Below are positions 22,446-33,802 of a DNA stretch of 64,000 nucleotides, piece by piece. The first letter of the stretch is position 1, and each line of letters starts with the position of its first letter. The notes beneath the pieces were generated by a model. That model was not told where the DNA came from. It saw nothing but the letters and a program-made list of their open reading frames with translations, and did no database searches. The stretch comes from Temnothorax longispinosus. Lineage: Eukaryota > Arthropoda > Insecta > Hymenoptera > Formicidae. The translations under genes were made by a program, and so were the position numbers. The DNA is taken from assembly GCF_030848805.1 (NCBI RefSeq), contig NC_092368.1, forward strand, positions 10,052,122-10,116,121. The letters run 5' to 3'.

Positions 22446-22660
22446 CTAGCTTTACCAATAACATTCATTGATCAATTCAGATCATTCAAAATGTCTACTG
22501 TAAATTTTTGTTAAAATTAGACAAATGATAATAAATATTTTATTCACAAAGTGGTTTTTTATGGTATATTATATTGGATATTATTGATGATATATTATTT
22601 CATGCATCTTTGCTAATATATCATTAATATAGTTCTCATAATCACCAACAACAAACATTA

Positions 22661-23040
22661 GTGGAAATGTATCTATGGGTATTAACAATAAGTTAAAGTA
22701 CCCAATCCTCATGGGGCACGAGCATATTTCCAAGGAACATGGGTATGTCCTCAAAGGACATGAGCATATTTCCAATTCTCATAGGTATGTCCCCAAGGGA
22801 CATGGACATATTCCCAAGGAACATGGGTATTTTCCAAAGAGGATATATGTTCCCAAGAGGATATACCCATGTTCCTTGGGAATATGTCCCTTGGGGACAT
22901 ACCCATGAGAATTGGTATATCCATGGGTATATCCTCTTGGGGAAATACCCATGTTCCTTGGGAATATGCCCATGTCCCTTGGGTACATACCCATGAGGAT
23001 TGGGTACTTTAACTTAGTTTCCATAGGTACATTTCCACTA
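22661..23040. repeat. Right subterminal foldback array
   Basis: TTAGTGGAAATGTATCTATG at the left is mirrored at 23021-23040. Inside, arrays of CCCATGTTCCTTGGGAATAT-like words alternate in both orientations. Open frames here are repeats, not genes. It may be a non-autonomous relative inserted next to, or forming, the right end of the EnSpm-like element. Confidence 0.7.
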
Positions 23041-23255
23041 GGGATAGTTCTTTTAAGTGTGAAGTAATAGTATTATAAAAATATTGTGAATTATAAAAGC
23101 ATTATAAACAAGTAAGACAAGTGACTTATAGTATAATATTATGAAAGATAAAGTAAAATATATAGAAAGAAAACATAATGCTGTAACAGAAATCACTTCC
23201 TAATCGTTAATATTGTATTCATTGTTTATTACAAATTACATAAATTTTGTAGAAA

Positions 23256-24589
23256 ATGCCTGGTTGTTGCGTGCCTAATTGCTTCAATTCTACCAAAAAA
23301 GGATTTTCGATGAGGAGTTTCCCATCAAACTTAGAGCGGAGAGCAATATGGATGGAAAATATTAATATTCACAGTGGCCAATCGCGAAAGTAAGGCGCAA
23401 CTAAAAACTTATTTGTATGCGAAGTAAGTAATAAATTGTATAATCAAAGATAGAAATATAACGGTAATCTTGGATAATTTTTGCAGGCCCATTTTTCGGC
23501 AGAAATGTGGGAAAAGGTACGAGTGGATGGTAAAAAACAATTAAAGGCTAATGCCGTTCCAACAGTTTTTTCAGCTGTTATTCCAGCTGTGGAAAAAATT
23601 CAGATGTATGTATTGGTTTTAACTGAAATTTTTAATGGCGTTATGGTAAAGTAAGTTTTAAAACCGTTTTAATTTTTATAGATTTGCAATGATGTTCCTG
23701 TTGAAATAAATATTGAAATGAATATACCAACAAGTGATTCAATGACTGGAGAACTGGATGAAGCAAAGAAAAAATTAGAGAGAGCAAATACTATTATCCG
23801 CAAAATTGATAAGACAAACAGAAATCTTCGGCAGCGTGTACGACAATTAAGGAACTATATTACGTTGTATAAGGAACAAAGATTTCCTGTGGCACAAGAC
23901 TTGTTGCAACATGTTTTTTATAAAAATCAGATAGAGTATCTAAGAGCTAAATATAAAGGACGGTCTGTTCGCTCTATACGTGCATGGACAAACGAAACCA
24001 TTAAAAAGGCACTACAGCTCAAACATACATGTGGGGATAATGGGTACAGAGAATTACTACGTCAAGATATTCCTTTGCCTTCAACGTACTCTACGCAGAC
24101 GTTTGGAATGTATTACTTTTAAAGATGAAATTTGTGATGAAGTTTTTGACTTATTAGGAGAGAAGGTATCAAGCTTTCCTGATGAACGGTATAAAAATGC
24201 ATGCATGTCTTGATGAAATGAGTTTAACACCAGGTCGACAAATAGATCCTTGCACCAATTCAAGTATTGGATATATGCTACAATCCCCGACAAACATGGT
24301 AACTCTTTGGTTTAGAAACATATATTACATATTATGAGGGTAAGTTAATAATTATCCGCACTTTATTTCTATAATTTATTAGAACAACAGTAGAGAATAT
24401 AAAATTGTATTATTTTTCAATATAAATAAAGTCCCCTTGCTTTTCAATGCACATGTTCCTTGCTTTTCAATTCTTTGTTCTTTTTCTTTACGTTGAAAAA
24501 TGACATAATTGTATGTTCTCTACTATTGTTCTACTAAATTACAGAAATAGAGTGCACGTTTTTGAATGTATGATTTTAATCTATTTACT

Positions 24590-24665
<76 letters not shown>

Positions 24666-26275
24666 GGGTGACGATGCCTTTTGCCACGCATGGTTTGGTG
24701 TTCATGATTTGCGGTATATTTATACGATGGAAACAAATTGTGGCGTACTATTACACTCTTGAGGGATTTAATGGTGCAATTTTAAAAGAAATTATTCTTA
24801 AAATAATTGAAAAAGTCGAATTAGTAGGTCTTAAAGTTCACACTATTACATCTGACATGGGAGCGGTTAATCAAAGCATGTGGAGAACTTTCGAAAATAT
24901 ATCTGCAACAAAGTATTCCAAAATTAGAAACTCGGTGCCGCATCTACTAGATAACAGTCGAAAACTGTTGTTTTTTGCTGATGCTCCACATCTTTTGAAA
25001 AATCTTCGATCTGCCTTGGTGAATAATAAAATTATAATATTGCCACAGAATTTCGCGGAACTGTACGAACTATCTTCATGCATTGTTAAATGTGCACATG
25101 TCGAAGATTTAGTAGCTAAGCAGGAAAACGTCGTGTTTAAATTAGCACCAAGATTAGATAAGGAAACTATTACTCTTACGAATTTCAATAAAATGAGAGT
25201 TAATAAGGCAACCGCTTTATATGACAGAGATGTTAGTAGTGCATTGAAATTTATAGGAGAAGAACGTAACATGAACGAGTATAAAGTAACTGCTCTATTT
25301 ATTGAAATTGTATCAAAATGGTTCAATTTAATTACTTCTCGAACTTGTGCAACTGCATTAGGAAAAATAGAAGAAGAAAAATCGCGAAGAAAATTTGATG
25401 AGAGTATTTGAAATCAGTTATTGATCTATTCTGTAATATTAAAATTGGACAAGATGGAAAATTTAAACCCGTACAATGCGGTATTATGATCACTACTACA
25501 TCTCTCATAGAACTGACAAATTATTTAATTAATGAACAGGGATATTCGTATGTGTTGGGCGCAAGATTCACTCAGGATTGTGTTGAAAACTTGTTTTCAA
25601 ATATACGAAAGAAATTTCCTGTGCCCAATGCATTACAGTTCAAACAAAGCTTAAAGATCCATAGCGTTTCACAATATTTACAAGTTCTAGGACACACTAA
25701 TTACGAACAAGACGAGGGTGCCTTAGTAGTTAATTTTTTAACAAATTTTCAAAAAAAATCGTAAAATATCGTACGAAATTCCCATAATTCCTGCTCACAT
25801 TGACAAAATAAAAATTCATATGGACAATGTTCACTTAAATGTATTATATTCTCTTGCTGGTTATATTCTTCATAAAATTTCTAAACTGCCGACAGTTTGT
25901 AAAACTTTTATTGATTCAGCTGGATCGACAACATTTGATACCAATATAAAGTATTCCAAATTAGTAAATTAAAGGTGTTTTAAATCAAAAACATTGTTTT
26001 TTGTTAACACGGCGACTTTCAAGTATTTTCATGACATGGAAATTATTATAAGAAAATATCTACCTTATGTTAAGAATAAAAATTGTGATTTAATAATTCT
26101 TCACGTAAAAATGGCTGATATTCGTTGTAATGCGCTGAAAACTTGCTGCGATTTATTTAATAAAATAATGAAACAATACATTACGTTTCGCATAAAAATT
26201 GATTGCCAAAAAGGGAGATTAAAAAATAAAAATTTTAGTAGCAAAACCATGGCAAGTCATGCTATTATTAAATAA
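23256..26275 (+). pseudogene. P-element/THAP9-like transposase, copy 1
   Basis: A THAP zinc finger opens MPGCCVPNCFNSTKKGFSM and, after an in-frame TAA near 23391, continues NLFVCE | AHFSAEMWEK across a GTAAGT intron (C-x3-C ... C-x2-H). A leucine-rich coiled coil (23718-23880) and IRAWTNETIKKALQL follow, then CLDEMSLTPGRQIDP. After a microsatellite-bearing intron come ITSDMGAVNQSMWR, FFADAPHLLKNLRSAL and, after a frameshift near 25405, GARFTQDCVENLFSNIRKKF. The C-terminus (LAGYILHKISKLPTVCK) is in a third frame. The order matches P-type transposases, which use GTP and cut DNA at CA-ended inverted repeats. At least one stop and two frameshifts make it inactive. Confidence 0.75.
24588..24664. 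repeat. (TA)n(TG)n microsatellite
   Basis: Lies in an intron of the P-like gene; the Cys-Val repeat peptide over it is an artefact. The TATATAG at its right edge may serve as the acceptor. Confidence 0.9.
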
Positions 26276-26441
26276 CATTATTTACTTTTAAATTAAAATT
26301 GTATTTGTATTTTTACACAAATAAAACTGTTGAAAACAAGTTTATTTCTTTATTGTTCCATTTTTAACAGTTGAATAATACCGCGCGCTTATTGGTTCCG
26401 CCATATTTTGTCAACGCCAATAGAAAGTAAGACAACACTCT

Positions 26442-26600
26442 ACCCTCGGGGTCGATTCTGTATTTTGAGACGAGGTGAAAATTACAAAAGTGAACAAATT
26501 TACTAGATTTCGACAAATGAAGTTGTAGATTCTCTAGTGAATTTCCTCACTTTTGTAATTTTCACCTCGTCCCAAGATACAGACTCGACCCCCTCGACCG
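26442..26600. repeat. Inverted repeat at the 3' end of the R1-like LINE
   Basis: GACGAGGTGAAAATTACAAA near 26470 is the complement of the LINE's last coding bases at about 26550-26571, and the match extends into GGTCGA..CTGTAT on both sides. The arms are about 58 bases with a 36-base loop. Confidence 0.75.
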
Positions 26601-28563
26601 TCTTTGCAATGACGGGCGGGAGGAAGAGGTCCTCCTTGATGACTGCCCGGAGGATGCGGCGCTGTTCGTCCCACGCTATACAATGTTCCAACGTGTGTTG
26701 CGCCGTGTCTGCCTCCCCCGGGCAGTGATGACAGCGCGTGGTGCGCTCTTTCCCAATCCGGCACAGGTAATCATCGAAGCAGCCGTGCCCGGTGACTACT
26801 TGTGCCGTGTAGAACAAAATTCCCCTCCTTTTTCGTTCCAGCCACTCCACTAATACCGGCTGGACAGCCTCGCGTACCCTCCCACCCGCCAAATGGGGGT
26901 TCGCTAGATATTCCTCCCAGCTGCGGAAAAGCCTGTACCTGGAGCTTCAGCACCCTCCTTGCCCTCGCTGGAACTTCCCCCAGTCTTTCCCCGATCGCCT
27001 TCACCGAGCTAAACATTTCGGCGTAGGATTTCGCAATCAGGTAAACTGGGGGAATCCCGGCAAGGGTGGTCGCCCCCACGTGGGAGACGGTCCTGTAAGC
27101 TCTGGCGGCCTTATTTGCAATTATGCGCTGAGCCGCCGCCATTTGCCTACTAAGGTGGGCCTTTTTGCCCACCTTATCCCATCAGATCGGTGCTGCGTAC
27201 AACAGCACCGAGTGGACTGTCGCACGTCCCCGCTGGCCTCAGCAATGTTCGGTAGAAGTCTGGCCAGATTGTTGGCCACCCTCTTTGCCGTCGGGGTCAC
27301 GCGGGCGACGTGCTCGCCGAAGCTCCTTTGGCTGCCCAGCCACAGTCCAAGGTATTTTAGATGCGGAGTGATCGGGAGTATCGGGACTCTTATTCTCTCC
27401 ACTCGGAGGCTGAGCCCCTCCGGAGGCGGCCCCTACGTTTTGCAATCATAAAATAAAGTCGCTAGCGTTTTGGCGGAAGCCACCTCTAGGCCCAGCCTCC
27501 CAATGGAGCGCAACACGCACACTGCCGCCACATTTGCCAATCTGATTAGCTCCTGCCAACCCTCCCCGCTGACTCCCAATTAAACGTCGTCGGCGTATCC
27601 CGAGAGCCAGCAATTGTTGGGGAGGGGAACTCTGAGGACCAAGTCGTACTATTATCCACAACACGGGTCCAAGAACGGACCCCTGCGGGACCCCGTACTC
27701 CACTAACTTGATCCTCAGGAAGCCGTCTCGGTCCGTGTACGTAAGACCCCTGTCCCGGAAATAATCCCGGACGACCTCGATGAGATAAGGGGGGACGTCT
27801 AACGCCTCCAGCGCCCCCCCCCCCATAACCGACCAGGAAAGGGAGTAAAAGGCGTTCCTTACGTTGAAGGAAACGCCCATCACTACTCTCCCCGTCTCAA
27901 TGTCGGCCTGCGTGCGGGAGAGGACGCGTTTGATCGCGTCAACAGTGGATCTCCCCGCACGAAAGCCGAACTGGTTGTCTGATAATCCTTTATCCTCCCT
28001 CCGGGACAGGTGCTGGACGAGGCGCTCGGCAATTTCTCTCTCGAAAATTTTGCCTATCTCGTCCAGCAAGCACACGGGCCGATGCGATAGGCGGACGGGG
28101 AGTCCGCCGGTTTCCCCGTCTTCGGCAGGAGCACCAGATTGACCTCCTTCCACTTTTTGGGGAACTGGCCAGCGCGCAGGCATGCAGTGAATAACCTGCG
28201 CATTCTGCCGGCCAGTCTCCCCGCGGCCAAGGTCCAGGCACGGCTTGATATTTCGTCAGGGCCAAGAGCTTTACCCCTCTTGACCCTGCGGAGAGCCCTC
28301 GCGAGTTCCTCCGTACTGACCCCCATTGCGTCATTCCACTCCCAGGGCACTGTTTCCGGAAACGGGACTTCGCCTTCTCTGTCGGCGGGGAAAAGTGTAT
28401 CGATCACCCCGCCGACAAATTGGGGGTCAAGTGTCTCCGTTAGAGATGGCGCCCAAGGCCTCAATTTATCCCGAATCAACTTATAGGGGCGCCCCCATGG
28501 GTCCTCCTGCACACTCGCGAGGAGCTTTTTCCAGATCTCCTTGGCCGCGAATATGGCTCGGAA
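26503..28563 (-). pseudogene. R1-like LINE, reverse transcriptase part
   Basis: Reading leftwards, the fragments give AIFAAKEIWKKLLASVQEDP, then RVKRGKALGPDEI, WKEVNLVLLPKTGKP, FGFRAGRSTVDAIKRVLSRT, GVPQGSVLGPVLW, the YADD catalytic box at about 27590-27602, and a C-terminal region with HHCPGEADTAQHTLEHC, the His/Cys tail typical of R1-type non-LTR retrotransposons. Several frameshifts and a stop next to YADD inactivate it. It continues across a P element and a foldback to 32315-32550. No endonuclease domain is present, so the copy is 5' truncated. Confidence 0.8.
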
Positions 28564-28582
28564 CATGGTGTAAGGATATGTT

Positions 28583-30651
28583 GGTGTGAGGAATTGTTTT
28601 ATTGTGCATCCTTGTAACGACGCTTTAAAAATATTCTTTTATGCCGACATACCACACTTGATAAAACTCGCAAGAAACAATTTTTTGGACTTTGAATTTA
28701 ACACGAACGGAATTTATGTCAATAAAACGTGTCTAGAAGAATTATTAAAATTAAATAAAAGAGATCTGAAAATAGCGCATAAACTAAACAGAACGCATAT
28801 TGATATCGAAGGAACACAGCGACAAAAGGTAAAACTGGCTGCACAAATGTTTTCCAATCAAAATGCGTCAGCAATAAGATGGTGTGGAGAAAACGGTTTA
28901 ATATCTTCTACTAATTGGAAATACACCTCTGACGTACTATAACTATTTAACGATTAGTTTGACATTTTCAATAGTTCATTGAAATATGGTAAATGTGATT
29001 CATCACATGCATATGGCATTGATCTAGAAAGACAAAATGAAATAATCATTAATATGGATAAATTTATCGAGGAAATGCGGGTTGGCCAAAGAAAAAGTAT
29101 GATGCAATTTCAGAAGGGCATTTTATTGTGCAACAAGTCCTTGCGGGAAATGTTCGTGTACATACAACATAAGTATTCGTCTGAAGAATTCGACGTGAAA
29201 TATATATTAACAAGACGATTAAACCAGGATATTTTAGAAATTTTTTTTTCATATATAAGATTAATGGGAAGTGCATATGATCATCCTGCACCTGTAGAAG
29301 TAAAAAATAGACTAAAATTATATATTCTGAGCAAGCATTCCGAGCATGTAGTCTCGCAGCACAGGAATACTGAAGGTGACAGTACTAGTAAAATGTTGAT
29401 TGGTATAGAAGATGTACATAATTCAGATTCTATTGATCCTGATGACTCAATATGTGAAGAGTCTATTGATCCTGATGACCCAACATGTAAAGAGGAAAAA
29501 TTATTTATGCGCACTCCACAATTAAAGGATGTCACAAACATAAGAGACATAGATAAAAACTTACATAATGTACAAGAGAGAGAAGAAGATAGTGAAGGTA
29601 TAATAAAACGAAGTACAATTTCTTTTCATGAATAACAAAAATACAGGCTTACTACACGTATTGTAGAATCGAAAATAATGGTAAATAGTGATATGACTAC
29701 ATGAAGGGAACATTGTATCACATACCAAGTATTCTTTTATATCCACTATATTATTATATTAATTGCTTTATTTAACTTCCACTTTTATGCCACATCCTTT
29801 ATTGTTTTCAGTAAACAAATCTACAAAGCACTTACCTAAATGCTAAATCACACAGAACAACTCGTTCTATATCTTTCTATATCTTTCTATATCTTCTTAT
29901 TTTTATATATTCTATATATTTCTATATATTTCTATATATTTTATGTTGTATACCAAGGCTACACGGTCAACGTGACGCTACAAATGCTTTGGAGCGTTCT
30001 TCTTCTCTTTCTTTCTTCATTGAAAGAAAAGAGAAGAGGAATGCTTCGAAGCATTTGTAGCGTCACGTTGACCGTAACCCAAAACATCCTATTTAAGGAA
30101 AATGTTATTCAAATAACTATAGTTTACGTTACATATACTATATAGATTTTCAATTAAATTTTCCTCGAAATAAGGATGTTTTGAATAAAAGCAACCCTAA
30201 TCATTAATATCAATCTTATATCCTTTTAGTGTTAAATCTAAGTTCTTATGAGCCTGGTCTGCATGAAGTACAATTACTCGAAGATTTTGAGCGGTTCGTT
30301 GCACAAGACGTAATAGAAAAAAATGCACTTCTTTACATAGCTGGTTACGTTGCACACAGATCCCGTGATCGTTATGGTGATTTGAGAGTTCCTACTAAAG
30401 ATATCCCAAATCCACCAAATGATTGGACTTGCACATTATCCCGAGGAAATTGCATGTATCCTTCCGAAAAACTTAAAAATGTAGCAGAAATAATGAATAC
30501 AGAGTTCATAAAATTTTACGGTACTTTCTTAAGTACACAAAACAAAATTTTTGACAGATTAACGAACATTGTATGTTTAAAAAGTAATAATTGTATTCCT
30601 AGAGAAGTTATTGCATGTCTGGTGCGTATTAGGACATACATAGACAATTAA
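28583..30651 (+). pseudogene. P-element transposase fragment (copy 2)
   Basis: The frame opens in the middle of the enzyme with DALKIFFYADIPHLIKLARN (the conserved aD-PHL-K block), then LDFEF, AAQMFSNQNASAIRWC, then after a stop at 28942 SSHAYGIDLERQNEI, KSMMQFQKGILL and KYILTRRLNQDILEIFFSYI, matching the family's RLNQD-EN-FS-IR block with Glu kept. An acidic tail (SIDPDDSICEESIDPDD) precedes a 0.6-kb interruption holding a foldback. A last exon (30229-30651) has IEKNALLYIAGYVAHRSRDR. It cannot encode a full transposase. Confidence 0.75.
29962..30075. mobile_element. Foldback inside P copy 2
   Basis: ACGGTCAACGTGACGCTACA with AATGCTT is mirrored exactly at the right, with an AGAAGAA/TTCTTCTC inner stem. 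About 114 bases. It is inserted in an intron or gap of the P transposase fragment. Confidence 0.75.
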
Positions 30652-31047
30652 ATAACGATATTGTTCTAAATAACATAGTAAAGAGAAAAGCGAACAAAAT
30701 TAAAAAATTAAGCAACAAAGAAAATGTATTTACACAAATAAAATAACATGTAGAAAAAAATGCATTTATTATGTTTTATAATTATTTTTACACATTAACC
30801 TTCATATATATATTTGTACAATCAATTTATTTTTATTATTTTATTTCTTATCATATATATTATCAATTTATTTATTATCATTACATGTATTAGAGAATAT
30901 TCATAATCCGATCTTAATACTGCATTTGAATCTCGCGCTACATTTATGGTCAAAATTTGATTGGCTGCTCCGTACTAACAGCAGCCATTATGCGCAATGG
31001 TACACCTTATATCCTTACACCATGGCTCGGAAGAGATCCTGGCGGGC

Positions 31048-32305
31048 ACCGCCGTAGAGTTATCAGACAAATTGAATATTTTGGAATTATTTTTTTTCAT
31101 ATAATTTGGGAATCATTTGGGAAAGTTTGGGAAAATTGTTTAAACATTTGGGAAAGAATAGATTGTTTGTTATTAACAATATTTATCGAGCGTCAAGTTA
31201 GCAGATAGCGACTATGTTTAATGTTTATTATAAATGGAATTGATTGGAAATCATTTGGGGATGATATCTTCATTGTAATTTTTATTTGAGAAAAGTCACT
31301 TTTTTTTGTAATTTAAATAAATCTTTGTATTAAATGTTCTTTTTCGCTGCACTTCTGCACTAGTACAACAAGTGAACTTACTGCACTAGTTCAGAAGTGT
31401 AGCGAAAAAGAACAGACCGTTATCGGCAGTAGTGTGAAAATTACATATTTTTCGGAGGAGCTGAGGAGCAGCGAGTTGCTTACGTCGAGACCGTCGAGTA
31501 GACCTCGACATGACAATATATTCCGAAAAGAAAATTTGTAGATGTTATTTTCTTCATATATACTTCATATATACATTATTTATATCTTATAAACAGAGTA
31601 ATTCCTTTATTTTCTTTTCCATAATCGTGGTACACTGACTCGCATGAGTCGGAAATACATTCAGTTAAAAGAAGAATTCCTTTTCCGTCACGCGGTTACA
31701 TTTATCACTAATAATAAGAATCTATCTTCTTTTCTCGTTGTTTCAGTGTATCTTATTTGAAACAAACGTGCGAGCAAGCGAGAGTGTGAATGAATATATG
31801 AAAAGTAGAATAAAAAAGAAACAAAATGTACGAGAAAATGAGAATAACGAGCATTAACGACGGTCTCGACGTAAGCAACTCGCTGCTCCTCAGCTCCTCC
31901 GAAAAATATGTAATTTTCACACTACTGCCGATAACGGTTTGTTCTTTTTCGCTACACTTCTGAACTAGTGCAGTAAGTTCACTTGTTGTACTAGTGCAGA
32001 AGTGTAGCAAAAAAGAACATTTAATACAAAGATTTATTTAAATTACAAAAAAAGCGACTTTTCCCAAATAAAAATTACAATGAAGATGTCATCCCCAAAT
32101 GATTTCCAATCGATTCCATTTATAATAAACATTAAACATAGTCGCTATCTGCTAATTTGACGCTCGATAAATATTGTTAATAACAAAAAATCTATTCTTT
32201 TCCAAATGTTTAAACAATTTTCCCAAACTTTCCCAAATGATTCCCAAATTATATGAAAAAGAATAATTCCAAAATATTCAATTTGTCTGATAACTCTACG
32301 GCGGT
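31048..32305. mobile_element. 1.26-kb foldback transposon with ~450-bp arms
   Basis: Left arm 31048-31496 and right arm 31858-32305 are near-complementary over their full lengths, starting ACCGCCGTAGAGTTATCAGA. The 361-base loop is AT-rich and non-coding. CTGGCGGGC (31039-31047) and CTAGCGGGC (32306-32314) form a 9-bp target duplication with one mismatch. The LINE codons RAAR and QDLFRA join up when it is removed. Each arm carries a smaller internal hairpin (31340-31410). No transposase; donor family unknown. Confidence 0.85.
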
Positions 32306-32314
32306 CTAGCGGGC

Positions 32315-32550
32315 AGCACGCCAGGCCCCTCCCGCCTCTTCCTCGTTGAAGGCACCGCGCCTTCCTACGCGTGCCCTCTGCCACACTCTTTTGGCGTAAA
32401 CGGAGGAGCGCCGGAGTCCGGCTATCTCCTCCGTCCACCAATAGGCGATGCGCCGAAAGGGGAGACGGCGGAGCCGAGGCATAGCCACATCGCATGCCTG
32501 CGACATGACTTCCGCCAAGCACTCGGCCTCTCGAATGTGGTCCGCGTTTT
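32315..32550 (-). pseudogene. R1-like LINE, linker between endonuclease and RT
   Basis: The minus strand gives NADHIREAECLAEVMSQACD, then MPRLRRLPFRRIAYWWTEEI and GLRRSSVYAKRVWQRARVG. The WW...E and R-rich pattern is the usual segment upstream of the reverse transcriptase in R1/jockey-type LINEs. It continues at 31025-31047 and then 28563 once the two insertions are removed. The 5' boundary near 32550 marks truncation. Confidence 0.75.
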
Positions 32551-32589
32551 TAATGTTTTTTTCTTTTTCGATTTTTGTGTTATTGTTCC

Positions 32590-33240
32590 AACTTTAAAAT
32601 GCACTCGGTTTTTTTTTAGATTTTTTTGGTGTGATTTATTTATAATTTTTTAAAACCAATCATATCGTTGGCCACAAATTAAAAATCTGAAAAAATTTTC
32701 AAAAATCCTATATTAAATATCAAAATTTTTAAGCCTTGACCCAGAGTGGGACGGCGTTTGCTTCTATTTTTTTAAGCTTTTTTAAAAAAAACAATTAAAA
32801 AATTAAAAACATAGGTCGGTCCAATGTAAGCTGTTGCTTGAACATTTTTATATATAACAGGATTTTGAAGAATTTTTTCAGATTTTTTTAACGCGATTTT
32901 TTGTATTTTGGAAAATCGCTTCAAAAAATTTGAAATAATTTATAAAAAATCCTGTTATATATAAAAATTTGCAAGTAACAGCCTACTAACTTATGCTTCT
33001 AACTTTTTCAATTTTTTTTCGAAAAAAGTTTAAAAAAGCTCAAAAAAAGCTATTTAAAGAAGTAGAAGCGAACGCCGACCCACTCTGAGTCAAAGCTTAA
33101 AAGTTTTGATGTCTGATATAGGATTTTTGAGAATTTTTTCAGATTTTTAAATTGTGGCCAACGATATGTTGGTTTAAAATATTATAAGTAAATCAAATTT
33201 ATAAAAAAAAATCTTAAAGTTATTATTACAAGATTTTTGA
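32590..33240. repeat. AT-rich palindromic repeat
   Basis: The block from AAACCAA..ATATCGTTGGCCAC to CAGAGTGGG in the left half is repeated inverted in the right half (33070-33180). A second inverted pair around ATAACAGGATTTT lies at the centre. One half is related to 14820-14920. No coding capacity. Confidence 0.7.
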
Positions 33241-33735
33241 ATACTACAAAGATGTCTTATATAGAAGTATATTGTCGTGCCGTACCCCTGATTCGAGGGG
33301 TCGGCACTGAGTTTTTTTGGATCCGCCGGGAGGAAGGAGGAATAATGTTGCCAGATTCTTGTTTAATGATATTTTAATAAAAACCTTTTTGTCACTTGTT
33401 ACAATAGCTTCGTTAATTTCGTTGCCCTGACTCGCGGGCGTTCACAATAGGATAAGTTACGTTGGTCGCGCGCGATTAGCCTTACGTTCTAACCGCCCGC
33501 CGCTTCTTGGAAGGGCGGGCTTTTTATCTCTTCGCGTATTACTTCCGCGATGCTGACTTAGCTGTCAGCGCTTTTGCTTCCGGGTGAGCGACCTGGAAGC
33601 CGCTTGCGACACCCGGAATGCCACCTCAAGTGAGTTTGGCAATATTCGGGATGTGCGCTGACAGTTATGTGTCGCAATTAAGGCGACTTCCGCCTCACAA
33701 CAATATGCAAGAAGGAGAGCCAGAGGAGCGCCACT
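33241..33735. other. Unclassified GC-mixed segment, possible LTR relic
   Basis: Starts near TGTCGTGCCGTACCCC with a CCCCTGATTCGAGGGG palindrome, an AATAAA at about 33377, and a GC-rich stretch with CCGCCC...GGGCGGGC. The composition is LTR-like, but no matching end or target duplication was found. Confidence 0.3.
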
Positions 33736-33737
33736 AA

Positions 33738-33801
33738 TCCGTTCCATCATTGATGTCAAGCAACGTTGGATGCGACTGCTGCTTGGATAGGTGACCGCTC
33801 T
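33738..33801 (+). other. 5S rRNA-like fragment (3' half), relic
   Basis: GTCAAGCAACGTTGG followed by GCTTGGATAGGTGACCGC aligns with the universal 5S rRNA segments (A)AGCA(A/G)CGT..GG and CTTGGATGGGTGACCGC with correct spacing. It includes the box C part of the internal promoter. The preceding ATCCGTTCCATCATTGATG has the shape of the 5S loop region but is diverged. The match stops where the next foldback begins. It is too diverged and incomplete to be a working 5S gene; a 5S-derived SINE or pseudogene is most likely. Confidence 0.5.
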
Positions 33802-33802
33802 A

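Larger units (their letters stand above)
16484..23040. mobile_element. Candidate EnSpm-like element with two divergent genes
   Basis: The left end reads TAGTGGAAATGTGCTCAAGG and the right end, reverse-complemented, TAGTGGAAATGTACCTATGG. Just inside each end lie arrays built from CCCATGAG/CTCATGGGTAT words (16550-16680 and 22680-23010), like EnSpm subterminal repeats. Between them are a minus-strand BEN-like gene and a plus-strand tnp2 transposase in divergent arrangement. The right subterminal array is itself a long foldback with an internal copy of the end at 22661, so the exact right border is uncertain. No target duplication was found, and the ends do not start with CAC as classic EnSpm ends do. 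Confidence 0.5.
28564..31024 (+). mobile_element. Deleted P element, copy 2, with 8-bp target duplication
   Basis: The ends read CATGGTGTAAGGATAT and its exact complement, 16-bp terminal inverted repeats beginning with CA. GCTCGGAA occurs immediately outside both ends (28556-28563 and 31025-31032), a perfect 8-bp duplication, the P superfamily size. The insertion splits the R1-like LINE within its FRAIFAAKE codons. Length is 2461 bp. The 5' half of the transposase gene, including the THAP domain, is missing although the left terminal repeat is intact, so this is an internally deleted non-autonomous copy. Confidence 0.85.

Noticed and set aside
22675..23024. Repeated MGYVPKGHEH-like peptides on both strands
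   Set aside because: They translate subterminal repeats of a transposon and occur on both strands.
24566..24660. N-terminal Cys-Val repeat of the P-like ORF
   Set aside because: It is an intronic TG microsatellite read through; the exon starts after TATATAG at about 24666.
26503..28566. First idea that the LINE had inserted into a P element, separating two halves
   Set aside because: The 8-bp duplication GCTCGGAA flanks the P element and the LINE frame is restored when it is removed, so the P element entered the LINE.
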